This document shows, in pieces, positions 33,595-42,108 of a DNA stretch of 64,000 nt. Below the pieces are notes generated by a model, which worked only from the letters and a program-made list of their open reading frames with translations, made no database searches and was not told the DNA's origin. The stretch lies in assembly GCF_033898505.1 (NCBI RefSeq), contig NZ_JAXAFK010000002.1, forward strand, positions 434,001 through 498,000, in the 5' to 3' direction. The stretch is from Pectobacterium carotovorum. GTDB lineage: Bacteria; Pseudomonadota; Gammaproteobacteria; Enterobacterales; Enterobacteriaceae. The position numbers were made by a program, and so were the translations under genes. Positions within the stretch are counted from its first letter, which is position 1. Each line of letters begins with the position of its first letter.

Positions 33595-35241
33595 ATGGAA
33601 ATATTTTTTACGATTCTTATTTTGACCCTGGTTGTATCCCTGTCCGGGGTGGTTACCCGCATTTTACCTTTTCAAATTCCCCTGCCTTTAATGCAAATTG
33701 CGCTTGGTGCCATCCTTGCCTGGCCCCAGTTCGGTTTGCACGTTGATTTCAATCCCGAGCTGTTTATGGTGCTCTTCATTCCGCCGCTGCTGTTTGCCGA
33801 CGGCTGGAAAACACCTACGCGTGAGTTTCTGCGGCACGGTCGGGAAATTATTGGTCTGGCGCTGGTTCTGGTACTGATTACCGTGGTGGGCATCGGCTAT
33901 TTCATCTACTGGATGGTGCCGGGCATGCCGCTGATTGCGGCCTTCGCGCTGGCCGCTGTGCTGTCGCCAACGGATGCCGTCGCGCTGTCTGGTATCGTGG
34001 GTGAAGATCGTATTCCGAAAAAGTTGATGGGCATTTTGCAGGGCGAAGCGTTGATGAACGATGCGTCCGGCCTGGTGTCACTAAAATTTGCTGTCGCGAT
34101 TGCGATGGGCACGATGGTATTTACCGTTTCCGGTGCGACGCTGGAGTTCATGCAGGTTGCGCTGGGCGGACTGTTGGCGGGCGTCGGCGTGACCTGGATA
34201 TTCGGTAAATCGCTGCGCGTTATCAGCCGCTGGAGCGGTGATGATGCCGCAACGCAGATTGTGCTGCTGCTGCTGTTGCCTTTCGCGTCGTATCTGATTG
34301 CGGAACACATTGGCGTGTCGGGCATTCTGGCGGCGGTGGCGGCGGGGATGACCATCGGTCAGTCTGGCGTCATCCGTAGCGCGCCACTTGCGATGCGGCT
34401 GCGAGCCAACGGCGTGTGGTCGATGCTGGAATTCGTGTTTAACGGCATGGTGTTCATCATGCTGGGTCTGCAATTACCAGACATTCTGGAAACCTCGGTG
34501 ACGCAGGCGGAGCTGGATCCAACGGTTGAAACCTGGATGCTGTTTACCGATATTGCGATCATCTATGGTGCTCTGCTGCTGCTGCGTTTCTGCTGGCTGT
34601 GGGTGATGAAAAGATACAGCATGCACATCCAGAAAAAGCGCCCGATGATCTTCGCCGAGTTTTCTACGCGCGAGCTGTGGATCGCGTCCTTTGCTGGTGT
34701 GCGAGGGGCGATTACGCTGGCGGGTGTGCTGTCTATTCCGCTGCTGCTGACTGATGGCACCGCGTTCCCGTCACGCTATCAATTAGTGTTTATCGCCACG
34801 GGCGTCATTCTGTTTTCTCTGCTGTGTGGCGTGCTGGCCTTGCCGTTTCTACTGCGCGGCGTGGTGGTGGCGGATAAAGCCGCACACGCCAAAGAAATCC
34901 GCATGGCACGTATGGCGGTGGCAGAAGTGGCGATCAAAAGTATGCACAAAATGGAGGAGCGTCTGGCGGCCGATCGGGAGGAAAACATTGATGAGCAGGT
35001 GCTGAAAGAAGTCAGCGCGCGCGTCATCGGTAATCTGCGCCGACGGCTAATCGATAAAGACGATCCTGAAAATGGCCTGCTGATTGAGAATCTGGAGCGG
35101 CGTTTTCGTCTGACCGCGCTGAACTCCGAACGTGCGGAGCTGTATCATCTGCGCGCCACACAGCAGATCAGCAATGAGACGTTGCAAAAAATGCTGCGCG
35201 ACCTCGATCTGATGGAAGCGCTTCTGATCGAAAATGAGTAA
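33595..35241 (+). CDS. yjcE: Na+/H+ antiporter YjcE (CPA1 family)
   Basis: A 548-residue cation/proton antiporter (E. coli YjcE has 549) with ~12 membrane helices and a ~110-residue charged cytoplasmic tail. The CPA1 ion-binding helices are visible: LAAVLSPTDAVALSGIVGE (about residues 117-135) and QGEALMNDASGLVSLKFAVA (about 143-162, with the conserved Asn-Asp pair), then ASFAGVRGAITLAGVLSIPLLL (about 363-384). The tail ends with AELYHLRATQQISNETLQKMLRDLDLMEALLIENE, as in E. coli. It starts at ATG 33595 after an AGGA-type site and is closed by the terminator at 35303-35336. Confidence 0.94.
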   Translation: MEIFFTILILTLVVSLSGVVTRILPFQIPLPLMQIALGAILAWPQFGLHVDFNPELFMVLFIPPLLFADGWKTPTREFLRHGREIIGLALVLVLITVVGIGYFIYWMVPGMPLIAAFALAAVLSPTDAVALSGIVGEDRIPKKLMGILQGEALMNDASGLVSLKFAVAIAMGTMVFTVSGATLEFMQVALGGLLAGVGVTWIFGKSLRVISRWSGDDAATQIVLLLLLPFASYLIAEHIGVSGILAAVAAGMTIGQSGVIRSAPLAMRLRANGVWSMLEFVFNGMVFIMLGLQLPDILETSVTQAELDPTVETWMLFTDIAIIYGALLLLRFCWLWVMKRYSMHIQKKRPMIFAEFSTRELWIASFAGVRGAITLAGVLSIPLLLTDGTAFPSRYQLVFIATGVILFSLLCGVLALPFLLRGVVVADKAAHAKEIRMARMAVAEVAIKSMHKMEERLAADREENIDEQVLKEVSARVIGNLRRRLIDKDDPENGLLIENLERRFRLTALNSERAELYHLRATQQISNETLQKMLRDLDLMEALLIENE

Positions 35242-35302
35242 AACGCGGTGAGGCGATCCCCGTTACCACGTTGATTTCTTTCTTTTCCCTTTTCTTCCTC
35301 TG

Positions 35303-35336
35303 CATCCCCATGGCGTAAGCGATGGGGATGTTTTTT
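35303..35336 (+). terminator. Rho-independent terminator behind yjcE
   Basis: The stem CATCCCCAT / ATGGGGATG with a 10-base loop is followed by six T residues. Confidence 0.92.
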
Positions 35337-35599
35337 ATGCGTCCAGCCTAAGAACGACGTCAGGCGATTGTAAACTGCTTGTCACTAAATGATAATGATT
35401 GTTATTATCCGTAGGACTTTTCTCATAGGTGAAAAGTAGAGCAGTAAAAAGCAGAAAAGTAAAAAAACAAGAAGCACAAAACGGCCCGCACGGTATCAAC
35501 ACCGTGTGGGGTGAATGGCTGTTTGAAGGACCAGATAAAAATAAACGGACATTAACCCTGAATTAATTAGGTAATAAGCCACGTTTATAGGGGAAAATT
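35337..35599. other. Promoter region of the two-component system
   Basis: The yjcE-to-regulator gap (358 bases in all) holds, past the terminator, the Fur-box match at 35391-35409 and an imperfect hairpin (CCGCACGGT / ACCGTGTGG, one G-T pair) at about 35486-35509. The rest is A-rich without a gene. No clear -35/-10 pair could be fixed. Confidence 0.5.
35391..35409. promoter_or_regulatory. Fur box upstream of the response regulator
   Basis: GATAATGATTGTTATTATC matches the 19-bp Fur consensus GATAATGATAATCATTATC at 16 positions. It lies ~190 bases upstream of the regulator start, in the only promoter region available to the two-component genes. The inferred meaning is iron-responsive control. 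Confidence 0.68.
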
Positions 35600-36310
35600 A
35601 TGCGTGTATTAGTGGTTGATGATGATTCTGTGCTGTGCCATTGGCTGGGGTCTAAATTACATTCCCACGGCCATTCTTGCCGAATGGTGCATGATGGCGC
35701 ACACGCATTAAAAGCGATCAAGGATGAAGTTTATGATGTTGTTCTGTTAGACAGAATGTTACCCATCATGGATGGATTTACGGTATTACGCGAATTACAA
35801 GGCTCGCGCCACCCACCTATTATGCTGCTCTCGGCGCTGGATCGTGATGTCGATCGGGTGATGGGCTTAGAGCTTGGCGCAGAAGATTATCTCGGCAAGC
35901 CTTTTAATTTTAATGAGCTTAGATTACGTCTGGATATTATGGCGCGGCGCGGTAAACGCCATGCGGATAATCCTTCCATGCTGACTTTTGAAGATCTGCA
36001 ACTGGATCGTATGCAGCGCGTTGCATGGCGTGGCGGCAAGCGTATCGATTTGACCGATAAAGAAATCAAATTGCTGATTATATTGATGGAAAATCCAGGT
36101 CAGGCGATTACGCGCACCATGCTGCTAGAGCGTGTATGGGGCTATAATTTTGATCCACAGACCAATTTGATCGACGTTCATATGTCAAAGCTGCGGGCGA
36201 AAATTGATAAAGGCTTCCCGCGTCCATTAATTAAAACGCTGAGAGCGATGGGCTACGCATTAGGCGCGGTAGATAAGGACAAAACCGATGTTGGCAGCCA
36301 CGCTGAATAA
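35600..36310 (+). CDS. OmpR-family response regulator
   Basis: A 236-residue regulator. The receiver domain has the acidic pocket D7-D8-D9, phospho-acceptor Asp51 (VVLLDRMLP), Ser78 in LLSAL and Lys100 in LGKPF. The winged-helix DNA-binding domain spans about residues 125-225 (LTDKEIKLLIILMENPGQAITRTMLLERVWGYNFDPQTNLIDVHMSKLRAKID). ATG 35600 follows GGGGA. Its last 23 bases overlap the histidine kinase start, so the pair is translationally coupled. It is placed immediately upstream of the flp/tad locus, suggesting control of pilus genes, as inference. It does not match a named E. coli regulator well enough for a symbol. Confidence 0.93.
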   Translation: MRVLVVDDDSVLCHWLGSKLHSHGHSCRMVHDGAHALKAIKDEVYDVVLLDRMLPIMDGFTVLRELQGSRHPPIMLLSALDRDVDRVMGLELGAEDYLGKPFNFNELRLRLDIMARRGKRHADNPSMLTFEDLQLDRMQRVAWRGGKRIDLTDKEIKLLIILMENPGQAITRTMLLERVWGYNFDPQTNLIDVHMSKLRAKIDKGFPRPLIKTLRAMGYALGAVDKDKTDVGSHAE

Positions 36311-37787
36311 AATAAAAATAAAGAAGCTGGGGCAGCGCTGGCAGGTAAAAATAAAACACTGGCAATTACTGGGAGCAAGCCAATACCCTGGCTTTTTATG
36401 CACCTCTAATTTTCGTCAGGCAATAACCATTGTTTTTCTGTTCTTATTAATGATGCTGATGTGTATTGTCGGCTTCAGTTCATTAAGTGAAACGCTGATT
36501 AGAACGCATGTACGTGAAGTTATTCTGGGTAATATTTACGATTATTCGATGCAGTCGCGCTTAACGAATGCCGATAGCCTGATCGCACAATTACGCCAGG
36601 ATAATCGGGCGAAAGGGGATGAATTACCGCTGTTTCTGGTGATGAATAAAGACGGTGATATTCTGTATCACAATCATCCATTAAGAGCGCATCCACTCCC
36701 TCCCCATTCCGCAAACTCACACCCTCTGGAAATGCGGCAGCATACCGATTGCCGGATGGATGTCAGCTGCCTTAAGGCCGAAATTTCTAGCCCAGACGAT
36801 CCCAATCTGATCGGTTTATCCGTCATGCTGGATGACGGGGGCGTACTGTTTACCGCCTACAACATTCGGCCCATGTTAGAACGGGTGAGAACAATTCCGC
36901 TGGTGGCGGGGGCGGGACTGTTTATCGTGCTGCTTTTCTGCCTGTTCGTCAGCCGCCATTTCAGTTTACGCAGCTTGCGCAGCGTGGAGAAAATCCGTGC
37001 GGCGCTGCATCGCTACAGCAGCGGCGAGCAGCAGGTGCGTATGCCGCTGTCGCCTTACGACGATGATTTCGATAGCCTGAGCGCCGACATTAATCAGAAT
37101 CTGGAACGGATTGAACGCCTGATGGAGCAGGTGCGTAACACATCAAGCCACGTCGCACATGAGCTGCGTACGCCGTTGACGCATCTGCAAAACCGCCTGT
37201 TTAACCTGACAGAACGCGCAGGGCTGGATAACGACGTTCGTGATGAATTGAATCTGGCGGTGGATGAGGTACACAAAATCCTCGGGTTGTTCCGGACTGT
37301 GATGCGCATCGGTGAAATCGAAAGCGGGCGCTGTGTGCACCAGTTTGAGAGCATTGAAGCGCGCCAACTGCTGGAAGAAATTGCCGAATATTATCAGCCG
37401 CTGGCAGAAGAGCGCGGCTGTCGCCTGAAGATTGAAATCAAAGCCGGAATCCAGCTTTTTGGCGACCGCGCGCTGCTGTTTCAGGCGCTGGCCAATCTGG
37501 TGGAGAACGCGCTGAAATACGCGGCACAGGGGAAATACATCACCTTGAGCGTGACGCTGTATCGCGGCTGGATCGCCCTTAGCGTCGCCGATCGTGGCCC
37601 AGGGATTCCGCCCGCGCTTCACACCAAAGCGCTACAGCGTTTTCAGCGGTTGGATACCTGGTTTCAGTCCGGCTATGGGCTGGGGCTGTCTCTGGTTCAG
37701 GCGATTACCGACCTGCACGGCGGCAAGCTCTATCTGGACTCCTCTGAACCGGGCTTGAACGTCTATCTGTGTATTAATCGCTGTTAA
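36288..37787 (+). CDS. Sensor histidine kinase partner of the OmpR-type regulator
   Basis: A 499-residue membrane kinase. Membrane helices lie at about residues 45-66 and 200-222 and bracket a ~135-residue periplasmic sensor domain that contains two Cys (H-T-D-C ... V-S-C-L). A HAMP segment follows. Phosphorylation His291 is in VAHELRTPLTH. The catalytic domain has the N box LVENALKYA (about 405-413), G1 DRGPGIPP and G2 GYGLGLSLVQ. ATG 36288 lies inside the regulator gene. The signal is unknown. The upstream Fur box and the position before the pilus genes hint at iron or surface signals, as inference. Confidence 0.93.
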   Translation: MLAATLNKIKIKKLGQRWQVKIKHWQLLGASQYPGFLCTSNFRQAITIVFLFLLMMLMCIVGFSSLSETLIRTHVREVILGNIYDYSMQSRLTNADSLIAQLRQDNRAKGDELPLFLVMNKDGDILYHNHPLRAHPLPPHSANSHPLEMRQHTDCRMDVSCLKAEISSPDDPNLIGLSVMLDDGGVLFTAYNIRPMLERVRTIPLVAGAGLFIVLLFCLFVSRHFSLRSLRSVEKIRAALHRYSSGEQQVRMPLSPYDDDFDSLSADINQNLERIERLMEQVRNTSSHVAHELRTPLTHLQNRLFNLTERAGLDNDVRDELNLAVDEVHKILGLFRTVMRIGEIESGRCVHQFESIEARQLLEEIAEYYQPLAEERGCRLKIEIKAGIQLFGDRALLFQALANLVENALKYAAQGKYITLSVTLYRGWIALSVADRGPGIPPALHTKALQRFQRLDTWFQSGYGLGLSLVQAITDLHGGKLYLDSSEPGLNVYLCINRC

Positions 37788-38099
37788 TGCGTTTTTTCTT
37801 ACGATGAACAGACGCATTACGGGCGATTTTTCCCCAGCCTACCATCACTCGCCTCTCTCAATTTTTATGAATATCCCTGCAAAAAACATGAATATTTATT
37901 AATTTTCCTTGTAAGGAAGTTCATGTTAATTATTGATTTTTATTGATAATTTTTTGTATGAAAAGATTAACGAATATTAATGTTCTACTGCTTGCGGCGC
38001 TTGATAATAAGTCTCATTATTAATCTTATTATCATCATGGCACCCCCGAATTCCCGAGTAGGCCATGATTCCTTTGCCTGCGAATTAGAGAGTCTTCCC
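37788..38099. promoter_or_regulatory. AT-rich promoter/leader region of the flp-tad operon
   Basis: 312 bases, strikingly A/T-rich compared with neighbours, so H-NS-type silencing is plausible. TTGATT at 37933-37938 and TATGAA at 37957-37962, 18 bases apart, are a weak promoter candidate. TGATAATAAG (38002-38011) and CTTATTATCA (38025-38034) form a perfect 10-bp inverted repeat. The segment 38003-38021 matches the Fur consensus at 14 of 19 positions. An ORF open from 37980 in frame with flp has no support as a longer start. Confidence 0.6.
38003..38021. promoter_or_regulatory. Candidate Fur box in the flp leader
   Basis: GATAATAAGTCTCATTATT agrees with the Fur consensus at 14 of 19 positions, with both outer hexamers nearly intact. 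It lies ~80 bases upstream of the flp start and overlaps one arm of the 10-bp inverted repeat. Confidence 0.45.
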
Positions 38100-38321
38100 A
38101 TGAAAAACATGAAAGCAAAATTACGTTCTTTCCTGCGTGACGAGAGCGGTGTAACGGCAATCGAATACGGCATTCTTGCGGCGGCAATGGCGGCAGCAAT
38201 TGGCGCTATTTTCGGCGGCGACGGTATCTTCGTAAAAGCGCTGAATGAGAAATTCACCCAAATCGCCGATCAAATCACCGGTACGGGCACTAGCGGCGGT
38301 ACCTCCGGCGCAGCGAAATAA
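38100..38321 (+). CDS. flp: Flp-type major prepilin (type IVb)
   Basis: A 73-residue prepilin that builds the Flp/Tad pilus fibre. ATG 38100 begins a short basic leader (MKNMKAKLRSFLRDESG), cleaved at G17 before VTAIEYGILAAAMAAAIGAIF, the hydrophobic type IVb motif with its Glu-Tyr pair. The tail is Gly/Thr/Ser-rich (TGTGTSGGTSGAAK). Length and layout are typical of Flp pilins (50-80 residues). It is the first gene of the tad operon and is preceded by an AT-rich leader with inverted repeats. Its predicted processing enzyme, TadV, is encoded next, 7 bases downstream. Confidence 0.96.
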   Translation: MKNMKAKLRSFLRDESGVTAIEYGILAAAMAAAIGAIFGGDGIFVKALNEKFTQIADQITGTGTSGGTSGAAK

Positions 38322-38328
38322 GCGCGAG

Positions 38329-38880
38329 ATGGCGGATTACACGCACTGGCTGCAGACGGCACTGCTGATGGGCTGCCTGCTGTGGTGTATCAGTACCGAC
38401 CTGTTAGTACGCAAAATTACCAATCGGGCGGTACTGATTTTATTGCTGGGCTGGCTGTTCTTCAGCGCTTCACATGTCCTGCAATCCGGTGCGTTAGATA
38501 TATTGGCACTACGGAAAACGCTATGGGCGCTGCCTGGTGCGGCGGCTGTATTGGTTGTGGGATTTTTGCTTTTCCTCACCGGCAGATTAGGTGCCGGGGA
38601 TGTCAAGCTGATGAGTGTGCTGTGCCTGTGGGTTGGGCAAGGGCACCAGATCGTTTTCGTCATGGTGACGGCGCTGGCTGGCGGTGTTTTGGCGCTTAGC
38701 CTGCCGCTGCTGAATACCGTACCCACAGCGGTGGCGATGGGCATTCAAACCACCAACCGGATATTCAAGAGTCGGTTGCCTATGCCACCCGCGTTGCCCG
38801 CCGATCTTTCTCAAGGCATACCTTACGGCGTCGCCATTGCATTCGGCGCGATGTATGTCCTGATTTTTCCCTTGTTTTAA
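38329..38880 (+). CDS. tadV: Prepilin peptidase TadV (CpaA)
   Basis: A 183-residue inner-membrane aspartic peptidase that cleaves Flp and the TadE/TadF pseudopilins. Two catalytic Asp are visible: CISTDLLVRKITN (about residue 22) and the GxGD-type motif RLGAGDVKLM (about residues 82-91). Five or six membrane helices are predicted by eye. ATG 38329 was chosen 7 bases after the flp stop; the frame from 38245 overlaps flp and is not used. The A24-type family without methylase domain matches the short length. Confidence 0.93.
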   Translation: MADYTHWLQTALLMGCLLWCISTDLLVRKITNRAVLILLLGWLFFSASHVLQSGALDILALRKTLWALPGAAAVLVVGFLLFLTGRLGAGDVKLMSVLCLWVGQGHQIVFVMVTALAGGVLALSLPLLNTVPTAVAMGIQTTNRIFKSRLPMPPALPADLSQGIPYGVAIAFGAMYVLIFPLF

Positions 38881-38926
38881 TTCTGTCGCAGCTTTAAGAC
38901 ACACACGCTAGGGTAGGCAAGTTGAA

Positions 38927-39871
38927 ATGAAAGTGAACTCTACATACGTACTGTCAGGTGCGCTCGTTCTGGCAGGCATTGTTGCGCTGGTGGTGCGTAG
39001 TCATCTCTCTTCGGAACCCCCTCCGCCACCTCCCGTTGTGGTGAAAGCGCCGGAAAAAACGGCTGTTCTGGTGGCTGCGAAAGATCTTCATCCCGGTGAT
39101 TTCATTGATTCTGCCTCACTGCGCTGGCAGGAGACAGATCAATCGGTTTCCCGATCATTTAACTTTGTTCGTGGCAAAGACAGCCAGTCCCTGCTGCTGG
39201 GCGCAACGCTGCGTGAAACCGTTGCGGAAGGTGCGCTGCTGACCAGTAATGTATTGGTTAAGCCGAATGAACCGGGCTTTGTTGCCGCCGTGCTGCATAA
39301 AGGGATGCGAGCTATCTCCGTTCCCACTAGCGCGATTGCGAGCAATGCTGGGCTAGTCTCAGCAGGCGATCGTGTCGATGTGATCCTCAGTATGAGACGA
39401 GACGATCAGTCAGAGTTACCCGCAAGCCGTAACCAACCTGTCGTGATGCCGCTGTTGGCGTCACAAACCATTGTTCGTGATTTACGCGTATTGGCGCTGA
39501 ATGACAGAACTGGTACGCCGGTATATCCACGCTTTGATACCGCGGAAGACGGTACGGTGCTTGATGCCACCGCTAAAAGCCGTGAATCAGCCGTGCGTTC
39601 TCGTCCTGCCACCTATCAAACCGTTACGCTGGAAGTGACGCCTCAGCAGGCTGAAGCGCTAACTGTTGCCAAAGAACTCGGCATTCTGCATTTAGCACTA
39701 CGCAGTGCTGATCTGGATGATGCGGTCGATCCAGCGACAGGGCGACCACATGTGACCACGGTTCCGCGCGCGACCGATATCTACGAGGTGCTATCAGCAG
39801 GATCCGGTGAACGCAAAGTGAAAATCTATCGCGCTGAGCAAAAAGACGTGGTGACGTTCCCCTCCCGATAA
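38927..39871 (+). CDS. rcpC: Flp pilus assembly protein RcpC (CpaB)
   Basis: A 314-residue periplasmic protein with an N-terminal anchor (residues 7-24, YVLSGALVLAGIVALVV), a proline stretch (EPPPPPPVVV), then a SAF domain (TAVLVAAKDLHPGDFIDSASLRWQE, about residues 45-69) and a second beta-rich domain (GMRAISVPTSAIASNAGLVSAGDRVDVILS, about 126-155). CpaB/RcpC proteins support secretin function and pilus passage. It sits between tadV and the secretin gene in the usual tad order and starts at ATG 38927. Confidence 0.93.
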   Translation: MKVNSTYVLSGALVLAGIVALVVRSHLSSEPPPPPPVVVKAPEKTAVLVAAKDLHPGDFIDSASLRWQETDQSVSRSFNFVRGKDSQSLLLGATLRETVAEGALLTSNVLVKPNEPGFVAAVLHKGMRAISVPTSAIASNAGLVSAGDRVDVILSMRRDDQSELPASRNQPVVMPLLASQTIVRDLRVLALNDRTGTPVYPRFDTAEDGTVLDATAKSRESAVRSRPATYQTVTLEVTPQQAEALTVAKELGILHLALRSADLDDAVDPATGRPHVTTVPRATDIYEVLSAGSGERKVKIYRAEQKDVVTFPSR

Positions 39872-39950
39872 GACGAGTACGCAATCTGACAGCCTGCGGG
39901 GAGCCGCGAGTTGCTCATGGAAAAATGAAGCCCATTACGGAATTAAGTAA

Positions 39951-41387
39951 ATGACGATGTTTTCGCTGTTTTTGAAATCGGACTTTCGGGGCACGTGCAA
40001 ACGGTTGCTGACCGCTGGCCTGTTTAATGCGGTATTGCCTGTCACGCTGACGACGATGATGTTGCCTGCGACCACGCTGGCTGCCGGGGTCTCTGTTGCG
40101 CCAGTCACCGATGAGGTGCGTTTGACCGTGAATCAGGGACGGTTACTGCAACTCCATGGACTGCCGGACAGCGTGCTGGTGGCCGATCCGAATATCGCCA
40201 GTTTTGAACTGCCTTCGCCGGGTAACCTGTTTGTCTACGCCAAAAGCGTCGGTACCACCACGCTCTACGCGATGGATGAAAATGGCAATGTCATCAACGC
40301 CATTCGTCTGGTATCCGAGCATGATTTGAAAGCGCTGGGTGAACGCATGAAGCGTGAATTCCCCGGTGCGGATATCCAACTGGAAGCCTCGATTCCCAGC
40401 GGTGTGATTGTACGCGGCAGCGTCGATACCCCACAGGATGCCAAGCGCGTGATCGACAGTATTCAGGCTTACATCAGTGCGTCCTCTGGCGGGCAGGGCG
40501 GCGGTGGAGGCGGTGGCGAAAAATTGCCGGGCTCCAGCGAATCCTCCGGCAAGGTGATCAATCAGCTCAAAATCAAAACGCCTTCGCAAATCAATATTCA
40601 GGTGCGCGTGGTGGAAGTGTCTCGCAAGCTGACCAGCGAACTGGGCTTCAACTGGGCGGCGTCACTGAGCACCGGCAGCGGCAACATGACCGCAGGCAGC
40701 GGCTCGCGTCTGAATCTGTTCAACGCCACGACCGGGAGATTTGCTAACCCAACGGATTCGGGCTTTCTCAACTTCGGCCGCTCCAGACTGAGCGGATTGT
40801 TAACCGCGATGAACCAACAGGGCATGGCAACCGTATTGGCTGAACCCAACCTGACGGCGATGTCAGGGGAAACGGCGGCGTTTGCGGCGGGTGGCGAAGT
40901 GCCGATCGTCCTGATCACCAATAACAGCGTCAGCATTGATTACAAATCTTACGGTGTGATTCTGCGCATGACGCCAACGCTGCTGTCTGCCAACCGTATC
41001 AGCCTGCACATTGCGCCGGAAGTCAGTGAGCTTACTGAAGTGGGTTCTGTACAGTTGGAAGGGGGATCGCGTATTCCGGCATTAACGGTACGTCGTGCGG
41101 ATACCACGGTAGAGCTGGCCAGCGGACAGAGCTTTGCGCTGGCGGGAATGCTGCGTAGCGCGGGTAGCCAGACGATCAACGGCGTGCCGGGGTTAAGTAG
41201 CGTCCCGATGTTTGGTCGCCTGTTTGAAAGTGAAGCCACCAGTCAGGAAGAAACGGAACTGGTCATTATCGCGACCGCCTATGTGGTTGAGCCGGTTAAC
41301 GCAGGTGAGCTTCAGACGCCGGGGCAAGGCGTAAAAATGCTAGATGCTTCCATGCCGCGTTCGGCATCTATCGGCTATCTCTACTGA
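39951..41387 (+). CDS. rcpA: Tad secretin RcpA (CpaC)
   Basis: A 478-residue outer-membrane secretin. A signal segment occupies about residues 20-45 (TAGLFNAVLPVTLTTMMLPATTLA). A BON/N0-like domain (DEVRLTVNQGRLLQLHGLPDSVLVADPNIASF, about 55-86) is followed by a Gly-rich linker GGQGGGGGGG (about 182) and the secretin core: INIQVRVVEVSRKL (about 215), TVLAEPNLTAMSGETAAFAAGGEVPI (about 297-322) and SFALAGMLRS ... VPMFGRLF (about 397-425), the pore-forming beta signature. The start is at ATG 39951 or the Met two codons on. It is the outer-membrane channel of the pilus. Confidence 0.94.
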   Translation: MTMFSLFLKSDFRGTCKRLLTAGLFNAVLPVTLTTMMLPATTLAAGVSVAPVTDEVRLTVNQGRLLQLHGLPDSVLVADPNIASFELPSPGNLFVYAKSVGTTTLYAMDENGNVINAIRLVSEHDLKALGERMKREFPGADIQLEASIPSGVIVRGSVDTPQDAKRVIDSIQAYISASSGGQGGGGGGGEKLPGSSESSGKVINQLKIKTPSQINIQVRVVEVSRKLTSELGFNWAASLSTGSGNMTAGSGSRLNLFNATTGRFANPTDSGFLNFGRSRLSGLLTAMNQQGMATVLAEPNLTAMSGETAAFAAGGEVPIVLITNNSVSIDYKSYGVILRMTPTLLSANRISLHIAPEVSELTEVGSVQLEGGSRIPALTVRRADTTVELASGQSFALAGMLRSAGSQTINGVPGLSSVPMFGRLFESEATSQEETELVIIATAYVVEPVNAGELQTPGQGVKMLDASMPRSASIGYLY

Positions 41388-41407
41388 GTCCGTGAGGGGA
41401 ATAAAAC

Positions 41408-42094
41408 ATGAAAACGATCAACAGCAACCACCCTCCGTTTCGTCCGCTGCCCCTGCGCGCAGCGGTGCTTACCGCCGTTTTTCTGCTGGCAGGATGCGGA
41501 TGGAATAAGCCGATTAACGATGTTCGTATGCAGCGTTTTGACCAGCCTGGGCTTCAACCGATTGCCGTCCAGCCTTCATCGGTGTCAGTGCCGTTATTGG
41601 CCGCGCCGAACGGGCGGGGGTTCCTCCCCGAGTCGTTGAAGCAGCTCAATATCATGCTGAAGGATCAGGGGCGGCTATCGGCACAGACACTGACGCTGAT
41701 CCCGCACAGCGTGAGCGGCGAGCAGATGGCAGGGCGACTGGCGACGGTGCTGAAAAATGCCGGCGCTAATCCACAGAACGTGAAACAGATGCGCCGCTCT
41801 ACGGCGAGCGGTCAGAACGGCGATCTGGAAGTGATCTCCGAGGCGCTGGTGGTCAAAACCACCCGTTGCACGATCAATGACCCGAATCAGCTGATGGTGA
41901 AGCCTTATGAAGCCATTGGCTCTCTCGGCTGTGCCACGCAGAACAATCTGGCGATGATGGTTGCTGAACCACGCGATCTGATTCAGGCGAAAGCGCTGGA
42001 TGATGCGGATGGCGTAGCGGCGGTCAATAGCATCGAACGTTATCACAAAGGTGAAGTGAAAGAGCTCATCGACATTAACTTTGAAGAAGATTAA
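41408..42094 (+). CDS. rcpB: Pilus assembly lipoprotein RcpB (CpaD-type)
   Basis: A 228-residue lipoprotein with signal sequence and lipobox LLAGC (Cys at about residue 29). The CpaD-type body contains SLKQLNIMLKDQGRLSAQTLTLIPHSVSGEQMAGRLATVLKNAGANPQNVKQ and a pair of Cys (TRCTINDP ... SLGCATQNNLAMMVAEPRDLIQ), the CpaD-family signature. It is thought to sit in the outer membrane with the secretin. It starts at ATG 41408, 20 bases after rcpA, and is followed by tadZ after 14 bases. Confidence 0.88.
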   Translation: MKTINSNHPPFRPLPLRAAVLTAVFLLAGCGWNKPINDVRMQRFDQPGLQPIAVQPSSVSVPLLAAPNGRGFLPESLKQLNIMLKDQGRLSAQTLTLIPHSVSGEQMAGRLATVLKNAGANPQNVKQMRRSTASGQNGDLEVISEALVVKTTRCTINDPNQLMVKPYEAIGSLGCATQNNLAMMVAEPRDLIQAKALDDADGVAAVNSIERYHKGEVKELIDINFEED

Positions 42095-42108
42095 GGGCGT
42101 GACATTCC

